DNA of 25,738 nt from JAAYJM01 sp964498585 (GTDB lineage: Bacteria; Bacteroidota; Ignavibacteria; Kapaibacteriales; UBA2268). The notes beneath the pieces are model-generated. The model saw only the letters and a list, made by a program, of their open reading frames with translations. It made no database searches and was not told where the DNA came from. The DNA lies in assembly GCA_964498585.1 (NCBI GenBank), contig CAZCHH010000048.1, forward strand, positions 1-25,738, read 5' to 3'. Of this stretch, positions 7,028 through 15,100 are shown piece by piece. Each line of letters starts with the position of its first letter. Position 1 is the stretch's first letter. Both the position numbers and the translations under genes were made by a program.

Positions 7028-9511
7028 ATGATACCCTCAAAAATTAATATTAAACTTACATTAGTTTTTCTTTTGCTGATGTTAGGATTTAGCAGCTCTT
7101 TAAGAGCGCAGTATGATTCAACAATAATAACCTTTGAAAATGGTTACTTTATTGAAGAAACAATACAAATTGGGCAGACTCTTAGCATTGATTTCAATGC
7201 AGTATCGAGTCTGCCCGGTGAGCTTAGATACGAGCTCATGGATTTAACCAATAACGACATTGCAACAATAGATGAAGTTACTGGTCAATTTTCATTGACG
7301 AGCCAGGAACCAGGTTATTTTAGTTACTTAATTACTGCATATTTAGTTGATAATCCGGATATTATAGGGCAATGCTGGCTTGATGTTACTGTAATTACTG
7401 AAGAAGAAATGCCCTGTGCTACTCTTGAAGGAACCATAAGATATGAAAATAGCTTAGAACCTGCTTCGGATGTATATGTTTTTGCATTTTTAACGGATAA
7501 TTCAAACGTATTTAAACAATATTATTATACAATTACTGATGAAAACGGGTATTACATTCTTGAACTTCCCAAAGGGATTTTTCAACTTGGAATATTTACT
7601 AAAGATGGCAGATATGATGATACTTCATTAGCTGTTATTGAAATTGATTGCGGAGATAATTTAACTCAAGACTTTACTATTGAAGAACCTCCAAGCATCT
7701 ATTTTGCTTCTTATCCATCATATCCTTTAATCCTTTCTGTTAATGAATTCTTCTCATATACTCCTTATGTTTGGACAAGCCGCCAAGATGCTATAGAATT
7801 TTCATTGATTAATGCTCCTGATGGTATGACTTATTCTTCTACTGACGGAACAATAGAGTGGACTCCTACTGCGATAGGTGATTATGAATTTACTATTAAG
7901 GTATTCTACGTTGATGAACCTTCTGAATACGCTGAACAAACAATATATATACAGGTTAGGAATTACAATTTTGATTATCCCTGCGCCTATTTAAATGGAA
8001 CAGTTTATGACCAAAACAGCCAGAAAGTTCCTTTTGCGACTGTTGATGTGTTTATGCCCGATGTTGAATATCCTTATAACGATGAGCCCGGTTATTTATA
8101 TATGTCAACTGTTACTGATAATGATGGTCAGTATAGCTTCTTTGTTCCGGAGGGAAATTATAAATTAAGATTTTCCGGCAAAGGTATTACTACTGAATAT
8201 TTCCAGGATACTCCAAGTTATGAAGATGCACAAATCATAAATATGACTTGCGGAAATACTTTTGATTCAGATGTAGAAGTATATTCTGAATTTACTTATG
8301 AAACACATACAATTAGCGGAAGAGTTACAGACGAAATAACCGGTGACCCTTTACATGCTTATGTTTATTTCTTCCCAATTTTTATTGGTGATTCAAATAC
8401 CTTTGACCCCGGTAAAATTTATATTGACGCTAGTACAGAAACCGATAGAAGCGGATATTACAGCGTAACTGTTCTTGCCGGCTATGAATATGTCGGCTTT
8501 GCCTACTCCTTAGATGGCAATTACTACGAAGAATACTACTATAACACTTCAAATCAGTTAGAAGCTGAACCAATCTTAGTAGAGCAAGACATTACCGATA
8601 TAAACTTTACTTTAGTTAAATACGCTAATGATTTTTATTACATCAATGGAAAAGTTGTTAACAAAGATTATGAACCATTGAGTGCTTCTGTTCAGGCATA
8701 TCTTGTTAGTATGGATACTACAGGATATTATTACAACTGGGCTTTCCCTGCTCAAACCAATGAAGCAGGTGAATTCCAAATATACGGTGTTATTCCCGGC
8801 GATTATGTCCTGTTTACTTTCCCTTCTGAAATGGACTATTTACCCGGTTATTACGTTGATAACGATTTTGCTACAGAAGAATTTTTATCTGCAACTACTA
8901 TTACAGTTAATTCTGATAACAATGAAAACCAATACGTTATTAAATTAAAAGATTTAGTAAGAATAGACACTGGCAAAATTATTCCTGTTGAAGGAAGTAT
9001 TTTTAATCAAAACGACGAACCAATTTCCGGAGTTACCATTCGTGCTATGACTAATAACGGCAATTCTGTTGATTGGGCTTTAAGCAAATCCAATGGCGCC
9101 TACTCTTTAAATAAATTAATAGAAGGAAGTTTCAAAATAGTTGCTGAAAAGAATGGTTATGAAAAATTTGAAACAATTATTTCATTACATGAAAATGATG
9201 AATTAATTAACAAAGATATAATTTTATTTGCAAAAGCTTCTTCAGTAGATGACAATCAAACGATTAAGCAACTTGAAGTATATCCAAATCCAGCTACAAG
9301 CTCAATTAGTATTGATTTGGATTTGAATTCCAATTATACAAATATAAAAATTCTCAATACAGATGGTACTGTAGTTTTTGAAAATAATTACAGTTCAATC
9401 AATTCAGAAAAGCTTACAATAAACGTTGAAAACTTAGCTCAGGGATTGTATTATTTATTAATAAAGAATCAGAGCGGTAGTTATCAAAGTAGTTTTGTAA
9501 TTGTAAGATAA
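7028..9511 (+). CDS. Secreted multidomain protein with T9SS C-terminal sorting domain
   Basis: From the GGAG-preceded ATG this is 827 residues. A signal peptide ends near residue 28 (LVFLLLMLGFSSSLRAQ). Residues 30-122 and 222-310 look like cadherin/putative-Ig beta-sandwiches (for example YSSTDGTIEWTPTAIGDYEF). Between and after them are five carboxypeptidase-regulatory-like modules at about 130-218, 319-418, 426-530, 537-640 and 652-735. Each opens with a GxVxD-type strand and contains a D-x-x-G-x-Y or similar turn (TDENGYYILELPKG, TDNDGQYSFFVPEG). A type A Por secretion tail fills about 748-827: LEVYPNPATSSISIDL, a central strand ILNTDGTVVFE, then LAQGLYYLLI. The tail directs outer-membrane export by the type IX system and usually surface attachment. 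No catalytic motif was found, so an adhesive or structural role is likely. It is monocistronic, closed by the terminator at 9531. Confidence 0.88.
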   Translation: MIPSKINIKLTLVFLLLMLGFSSSLRAQYDSTIITFENGYFIEETIQIGQTLSIDFNAVSSLPGELRYELMDLTNNDIATIDEVTGQFSLTSQEPGYFSYLITAYLVDNPDIIGQCWLDVTVITEEEMPCATLEGTIRYENSLEPASDVYVFAFLTDNSNVFKQYYYTITDENGYYILELPKGIFQLGIFTKDGRYDDTSLAVIEIDCGDNLTQDFTIEEPPSIYFASYPSYPLILSVNEFFSYTPYVWTSRQDAIEFSLINAPDGMTYSSTDGTIEWTPTAIGDYEFTIKVFYVDEPSEYAEQTIYIQVRNYNFDYPCAYLNGTVYDQNSQKVPFATVDVFMPDVEYPYNDEPGYLYMSTVTDNDGQYSFFVPEGNYKLRFSGKGITTEYFQDTPSYEDAQIINMTCGNTFDSDVEVYSEFTYETHTISGRVTDEITGDPLHAYVYFFPIFIGDSNTFDPGKIYIDASTETDRSGYYSVTVLAGYEYVGFAYSLDGNYYEEYYYNTSNQLEAEPILVEQDITDINFTLVKYANDFYYINGKVVNKDYEPLSASVQAYLVSMDTTGYYYNWAFPAQTNEAGEFQIYGVIPGDYVLFTFPSEMDYLPGYYVDNDFATEEFLSATTITVNSDNNENQYVIKLKDLVRIDTGKIIPVEGSIFNQNDEPISGVTIRAMTNNGNSVDWALSKSNGAYSLNKLIEGSFKIVAEKNGYEKFETIISLHENDELINKDIILFAKASSVDDNQTIKQLEVYPNPATSSISIDLDLNSNYTNIKILNTDGTVVFENNYSSINSEKLTINVENLAQGLYYLLIKNQSGSYQSSFVIVR

Positions 9512-9530
9512 GCTCCTTCCTTATTTTGTG

Positions 9531-9574
9531 AAAAAAAGCAGCTGACGGCGACAAAAATGTTGGCTGCTTTTTTT
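9531..9574 (+). terminator. Intrinsic terminator of the T9SS protein gene
   Basis: An A-run and GCAGC (9531-9542) pair with GCTGC and a T-run (9563-9574). An inner CGACA/TGTTG stem extends the hairpin. It begins 20 nt after the stop codon. Because the stem is flanked by A7 and T7, it could work in both directions. Confidence 0.85.
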
Positions 9575-9705
9575 ATTGCTATATATTCATCTCTTATCTC
9601 TTCAGTCATACTATCATTTCCCAATGTTCGTATGAATTGTGAGTTCTTTTTTTTCTTAGACCAAACCGCTAACAATATATGACTTGCGAGTTCTTTTTCT
9701 TTCTT

Positions 9706-9741
9706 AATCATCTTAATCATATAAATCATACAAATCACAGT
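9706..9741. repeat. 9-bp degenerate tandem repeat, AATCATNNN x 4
   Basis: Four units AATCATCTT, AATCATATA, AATCATACA and AATCACAGT run head to tail. Similar strings are familiar from intergenic DNA of Bacteroidota, though I cannot verify this here. It lies just after a block GACCAAACCGCTAAC (9659-9673) that also resembles part of the repeat at 5436 and 23470. Confidence 0.6.
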
Positions 9742-10052
9742 TCAAGACAAACACATAATATAATCCTTTGCGGGATAAAAGAAAAAAATGTTGGAAAAGT
9801 ATGACTGTGTGCTTCTTTTCTTTAAACACCTCTAATTATTCATTCAAAGCAGAAATTGCCTCTTTCATTGCACAAATTGCAAGTAAATATTACAAATTGA
9901 ACTCCAGTAATAAACAAATATCATATTTAAATATACAAAGTTAAGAGTTCATTATAAAATTGTTCTTTTGCAAGACAGATTTTTACATTTTAAATTAACT
10001 TTCGTATTCTTGTAAAATACAAAAATCATCTATGAAAATTGATTTGTATTGT
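9742..10052. other. AT-rich spacer without a visible gene
   Basis: Nothing coding is visible on either strand. The only recognisable string is CGGGATAAAAG near 9772, a partial match to the CCCGTAGGGAT repeat family. Composition becomes increasingly AT-rich toward the minisatellite. Confidence 0.5.
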
Positions 10053-10262
10053 TTAAATATAATAAAATGTCTTTTAAAAGAATTAAAATGATAGTTAAAT
10101 GTATCTAAATTTTATTTAAAAGAAATAAACTGATATTTAAATGAAGTAAAAATATGTTTAAAAGAAATAAATTGATGTTTAAATAAAGTAAATTGATGTT
10201 TTAAAGAAGTAAAATGATGCTTAAAAGAAGTAAAATGAAGCTTAAAAGAAGTAATATGAATA
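10053..10262. repeat. 21-bp minisatellite, ten degenerate units
   Basis: Ten consecutive units of exactly 21 bp follow the pattern TTAAAAGAAGTAAAATGATG plus one base (unit starts 10053, 10074, 10095 and so on to 10242). The last three to five units are the most alike and the first three the most diverged, so the array is older on the left. The phase never slips. Read on the minus strand, several units translate to a heptapeptide of the form H-x-F-T-S-F-K, but a stop in the third unit breaks the frame. I do not call it coding. Confidence 0.9.
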
Positions 10263-10680
10263 CATATTATTACTTTTAAGTAAAATATTATTCTAATTAA
10301 AAAATAAAATGTATTAATAAAACATAGAAATATATCATTTAAACATCATTTTGAATAATTTAAATTTTATTTTAATATCTTAATATGATAAAATATGATT
10401 AATAATTATCATTATAATATTATTAAATAATTACAGGATATAATAAAGTAATAAAATGATATATTTAATCAATTCATTTCTATTTTCAAAGATGATTTTT
10501 TTGTTTTTCTAAAAGATAAATGTGTTTTTAAAAATAAAAAATGCAAAATGAAACTTATCATTTCTATTTTTAAAAATGATGAAAGTGAATTTAAGTAGGA
10601 TAATTCTTTTTTTATAGAGATGTTTTCGAAATTGAAAGAATATATTTTTGTTTTGAAGAATGAAAAAAGGATAATGAAAA
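10263..10680. other. Very AT-rich gene-free DNA
   Basis: Almost entirely A and T with short runs. Open frames on either strand are low-complexity (Lys/Ile/Phe) and overlap the hairpins that follow. No promoter, RNA or origin signature could be identified by eye. Confidence 0.5.
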
Positions 10681-10691
10681 GGTTTTTTTCT

Positions 10692-10763
10692 CCACTCCTT
10701 CCCAAATTGTATTTGGGAAAGAAAGTTATAATTCCCACTCCTTCCCAAATTGTATTTGGGAAG
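10692..10763. repeat. Two tandem TTCCCAAATTGTATTTGGGA hairpins
   Basis: TTCCCAAAT and ATTTGGGAA pair perfectly around a 3-nt loop at 10699-10719 and again at 10742-10762. Both are preceded by CCACTCC, giving a 43-bp direct repeat. A broken member (CCTTCCCAAGTTCAAATGAG) is at 10866-10890. Confidence 0.85.
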
Positions 10764-10930
10764 GATATTTTCATAAAAGTTATACTTTTCTTATTTGAGA
10801 GCAAAATATAAATTCAATTTGAAAAATATTGTTTGAGACAAAGAACAGCTTTTTTAAGAAAGTTGCCTTCCCAAGTTCAAATGAGAAGGAGAAAAAACAA
10901 ATGATTAAATATAAGTGTTTAAGCATTCCT

Positions 10931-11353
10931 TTATAATATCATTACATTTTTATTGAATGTATTAAGGAAAGCATCCGGAGTAATTATTTTAATATTTTCA
11001 AAGGGATTTAGTATAAGTAAATCGGAATCACCTGTTATTATATAATCTGCATTTCCATTCATTGCTAATTCTAAAAATTTGTTATCTTTTTTATCACGGC
11101 AAATATCAATTTTTTGTGATATTTGAACAGTTTTGCATAATTTTGAATATAGCTTTAAAAATTCCTGTCTTAAATTTAGTTCAATATATTTATCAAATTT
11201 TTGCTTCAAAAGTGCAGTTTTTAACTCGTTAAAAGTATCTTCAGAAGTTAGCAGATTTCCGTTTTTTATAGCTAAATCAAATGCTTTTCTGGGTTTGCTG
11301 AAAGGGAAACATAAAGCACGTATAATAACATTGGTGTCAAGAAGAATATTCAT
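10931..11353 (-). CDS. PIN-domain ribonuclease toxin of a toxin-antitoxin pair
   Basis: A 140-residue PIN-fold protein of the putative toxin family TIGR00305/COG1569. Expected acidic residues for metal binding are present: D6 in LLDTNVI, E43 in FNEL, D87 and D90 in CRDKKDNKFLELA, and D109 with D111 in ITGDSDLL. The C-terminal stretch NADYIITGDSDLLIL is characteristic of the family. PIN toxins cut RNA with Mg2+ or Mn2+ until neutralised by their antitoxin. Its ATG overlaps the stop of the upstream antitoxin gene by one base (TAATG), indicating translational coupling. Length is normal and the active site looks intact. It sits among repeats, consistent with an accessory locus. Confidence 0.9.
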   Translation of the reverse strand: MNILLDTNVIIRALCFPFSKPRKAFDLAIKNGNLLTSEDTFNELKTALLKQKFDKYIELNLRQEFLKLYSKLCKTVQISQKIDICRDKKDNKFLELAMNGNADYIITGDSDLLILNPFENIKIITPDAFLNTFNKNVMIL

Positions 11354-11580
11354 TACTTTTCGTTTAAAAGTTCTTCAAGTTTTTCTGGATTCAAACCATA
11401 TGACATTGCCTGAAAGCCAATGTTATCCATTAAAACTGAAATGGCTTCTTTATTTGAATCCTCTTTAAGCCACTCAGATAAAAGAAAATTAATGCTATGC
11501 TTTTTATAAGCGGGTGCTTTATCATACAAATATGCTGTATGTTCATCAACTGTAATATTTATTTGTTTATTTGCAATCAT
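11353..11580 (-). CDS. Probable antitoxin partner of the PIN toxin
   Basis: A 75-residue protein encoded directly before the PIN toxin and overlapping it by one base. Its N-terminus (KQINITVDEHTAYLYDKAP) has the alternating pattern of a ribbon-helix-helix or similar DNA-binding strand. The middle (INFLLSEWLKED) is helical, and the tail (LNPEKLEELLNEK) is an acidic amphipathic helix typical of toxin-wrapping regions. I cannot assign it to a named antitoxin family; the identity rests mainly on gene order. An AGGA motif lies a few bases before the ATG. Antitoxins of this kind usually repress their own operon, but I could not pick out an operator. Confidence 0.75.
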   Translation of the reverse strand: MIANKQINITVDEHTAYLYDKAPAYKKHSINFLLSEWLKEDSNKEAISVLMDNIGFQAMSYGLNPEKLEELLNEK

Positions 11581-11763
11581 AACATTTCCTGTAATTTTTT
11601 TTATTAACGAAAGACAACTCCTTTTATTTCATTAATCTTCTTTTCCTGAATGCTCAAAGTTAGTGATAAATGATTCTCCACTCCTTCCCAAGTGCAGAGG
11701 AAAAGAAGAGGGGAAGTCATACCATCAACAAGTTGTTCGCATTACTTCAAAAGACTGTTTTAT

Positions 11764-11919
11764 TTATCCCGTAGGGATTTGATATTTGTAACAAGTGAAA
11801 GCCGTTCCTGTTCTTATCCCGTAGGGATTACATATACAGTATTACTATTTAATCCCTAACGGGATAATAGAAGCAAAGGGGGTTTATGAGTTACAAATAT
11901 ATAATTCCTACGGAATAAA
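11764..11919. repeat. Nested palindromic array of the TATCCCGTAGGGATT family
   Basis: Two plus-orientation units (11764-11792 and 11815-11830, each with ATCCCGTAGGGAT) face two minus-orientation units (11850-11867, ATCCCTAACGGGAT; 11890-11919, ATTCCTACGGAAT). The outer pair also shares GATATTTGTAAC-like flanks, so the whole block is a large imperfect inverted repeat of about 155 bp. This layout resembles REP doublets. Confidence 0.75.
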
Positions 11920-12000
11920 TTTAAAACGACCTTCGGAAAGTTCTATCATTCTATCCGCCAGAATAACTGTTATACAATTTCCAGTATTAAGTGGCATAAT

Positions 12001-12130
12001 GTCATTCTGACGGATGTCAGAATCTATCTTTATTATCGAAAAGAATAAGATGGATTCTGACATCCGTCAGAATGACAATTCATATTGTATATGACATTTT
12101 ATAATGGAATTTATATTATTACTTTCGCCC
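12001..12130. repeat. MITE-like inverted repeat, GTCATTCTGACGGATGTCAG family
   Basis: The left arm (12001-12030) and right arm (12047-12076) are 30 bp each and complementary at 29 positions, around a 16-nt spacer. A further 50 bp or so (to about 12120) is also shared with the copy at 23665-23790, including GACATTTTATA and GGAATTTATATTATT. The repeat unit is therefore longer than the hairpin. It lies about 90 bp from the 3' end of the ligase-GNAT gene. Confidence 0.85.
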
Positions 12131-12162
12131 GAGTTTCTTAACTTTGCGAAAGTTTGAAATAT

Positions 12163-15100
12163 TTACTCTAAAAACAAAACAAATTCGCCCCAGCTTTTAT
12201 GAGTTTGGAAACCGAGTTTTTCAAAAAACTTTTTAGTGTAAAAATGCGTTTTGATGATTTTATAATTCAATGCTCTCATTCTGTTTATAAAGTCTTTGAC
12301 AAGTGCGGTGCCTAATCCTCTTAACTTGAGATGGTCAACAACAACAATTCCGTCAAGCAATACTATATCTGCTTCAACAATTTTATAGCAAATTCCACCA
12401 ACAATTTTATTTGAGCCGTCAATTAAAACGAAGTGCCTGTCGTTTTCAGTAGCAGTTTTGGGATAATTTTCCAAATAAAAGAGACGGTATAAATTACCAA
12501 CTTCAACTGGTTTAATCGGATTCCTGAAAATGAACTGCTGATTGTATTTGTCATTGATTTTTGAAATAATAGCAGTTTGTTCTTTGTCGTTAATCCCAAT
12601 CTTTTTAACCTCAATATTCTTTGATGTAGTCTGGGTAGGGAACACAAGCCGGCTAAATATTAATTTGTCATCTTCATTTTTAAGTTCATTCTGCAAATCA
12701 GAAAGTTCAATGCAGTTAAGAGCCGGCTCATTCGGATTTTTATAGAGGGTATGCAATAGATTGTCATAAGCTTTTTTGGTAAGATAATCGGCATCGTGAA
12801 AATAAGTAAAGCGGTATAAATAATACCTTGCAATTTCCGGCTGCTGAAAAATCCTGTAAAGTTTTATTAGTTCAGTAATTGTTTCCTCGCAAGCAACAGA
12901 AGTAGCTTGCTTATTTTGAGATTTCCATTCCCAATACTCATCAATCGCAACTGTAAGGCATAAAGGAGGATAATACTTTTCTTTCCTGCTTTTAATATAT
13001 TTGCTTAAAATTTCCTTTACACTTGTCTCATTCGGGCATAGTAAATCGTGAACTTCCAAAATATTAAGTAATTTTTCTAAAAATAAATCAGCAGTAGGAA
13101 TATCAATAGCTTCGTATAAAGAATCGAAAATCCAGGTAATATCAAGAAATTTCCGTGTATTTGGATAATGATTAATCGTTTTCATATAAAAATTAAGGAG
13201 CATCGGCTTGATAAACATAAGTGCAGATTCATACTCTTTAATTTCAGACATATTTTGCAAAACAGCTCCGTCATAAAAATCTTGCTCGCTAACAATTACA
13301 TTTGAAGGAGTAATTGAATTAGGAACGATTTTATAACCACTGTAGCGCCAGGCACGGAAAAAAGCAGCAAAAGCTTCGATAAACAGCCGTCTGCAAAGCT
13401 TCTTTGTTTTGCTAAAATCAATAATATTTTTTTGGATTGTTAGCTGACGCAATTGCTCCCAAACATTAAGTTCGCATTTATAAACGACAGTCATTGCTTT
13501 TTTCTCTGGTCGGCAGCAACCAATTCGCGGAAGCACACGCGGGCTGAAAGGATAGCTTGCAACGGCAAACATCCAAAATACTGCATTGTGGAAATCTTCA
13601 TATTCCGTCTCATCAAATATAATTAGCAATAAATCGAAATGCTCATTTGAAATTGTATTTATACTTATTCTGTAATTACGCATCTTGCTTGATATATGAA
13701 CGCGATTTATCCAAATACCGTAATTTTGAATATTATCAATTAAAAAATTCGTTTTATCGAAAGCAAGCATTACCGATTGTTTCAAAAAGGTTCTGTCCAA
13801 AAGCAACCCGCGTATTTGCTCAATCTCATCTTCATCTAAATTATCATCAAAAACGAGTTTGCTGTCCAATTCTTCCTCATTGAAAATTGGTGTTCGGCTC
13901 AATAAACTGTTTTCGTATTCAAGGTAAAGTTTATCGAAAAACATACTTGCAATATCTGAATAAAACTTGTCTTCTTTGAGCAAAACCCAGGAACAAAGTT
14001 CAGAGCGAACAGAATTGTAATACTCAGGGTGAATGGAAACGAAATTTACAAGCAATTCAAAAATATTTTCGATTTGTTGGCGTGTAAGTTCGTTTGAACC
14101 TTGCTTAAGATTTGTCCTGTAATAATAAAGTCGCTTTCTTAATGCTTCGAGCCGGCGCTTTTCAAAATGAGAAAATGTAAGAAATTCTATTGAATCGCTG
14201 TTTAAAAATGATTTTCCAGAGCTAACAAACCATGCAAACAAGTAGTTATAACTTTCGTCCGGCTCATCTAAAATTAATATCCGATACGCTAAGCATCTTA
14301 CCGCTTCTTCAGGATGCTCGCAAAGTGCAAATAATCTTCTGCGAACCAAATCCTGTATTCTTTTTGGATTGTCTGTTAAATAAGTCGATAATTCATTTAC
14401 TGCTTCAATTATTCCTTCATTTTCCAAAGAATTGAGTGTAACAAAATTTTTGTGTATTTTGGAAAGTGATGCATCTTTTATATGAGAAATTAATTGGACA
14501 TTATTTTTAGTATTTTCAAAACAAAAATGAATATCATTAGAAATAGAATTATGTGGAGTATCCCAGCCCTCTTTGCAAGGATAAAATGAAAGCAGTTCAT
14601 TGTTTCCGCACCAAAGCGATGGCTGCCTGACAATCGTTCCAAGTTCTATTACATTTGAATTTAACGAATAAAGCAAATCTCCAATCCGGATTAGATTATC
14701 ATTCTTTTTAATAGTCAAATGAACTGAATTAGAACGGTTTAAAATTCCTGTTTCATCAATAATTATGTCATCTTCCAAAATACCAATATCCCTAAAAAAC
14801 CATCTCGGAATTTTTATTTTCATATCGCCAAATTTTAGTTCAATTGTGTTACTATTATATAAATCATCAATTAAACCAGAAAAGTTTTTCACTATATTTT
14901 TTCTGTTAAAAGTATTTTTAGCAGTGATTTCTTCTAACTGGGGAGAGAAATCCCGGTCTAAAATCTCGAAATTGATAATTCTGTCATACTGAGCAAGTGA
15001 ACTGTTGCAAACTTCTATTATTTGTCTGAAATACTGACGCTGCTCTTCTCGGTTCTTGTAAAGTTTTAAAATCGGCTCTTCATCATCGGGAACAATAAAA

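Noticed and set aside
9484..9738. Minus-strand frame of 84 residues
   Set aside because: It overlaps the 3' end of the T9SS gene and its terminator, and its start lies in the AATCAT repeat. It has no coding signature.
10053..10262. Possible CRISPR array
   Set aside because: The 21-bp units are contiguous and degenerate, with no unique spacers between them, and no cas genes are present.
10469..10804. Open frames on the minus strand (111 and 79 residues) over 10469-10804
   Set aside because: They run through two TTCCCAAAT hairpins and low-complexity AT-rich DNA. Residue composition is Lys/Ile/Phe filler with no family resemblance.
12121..12153. Hairpin ACTTTCGC/GCGAAAGT as terminator of the ligase-GNAT gene
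   Set aside because: The 8-bp stem has a long loop and no T-run follows on the minus strand, so it does not qualify as an intrinsic terminator.
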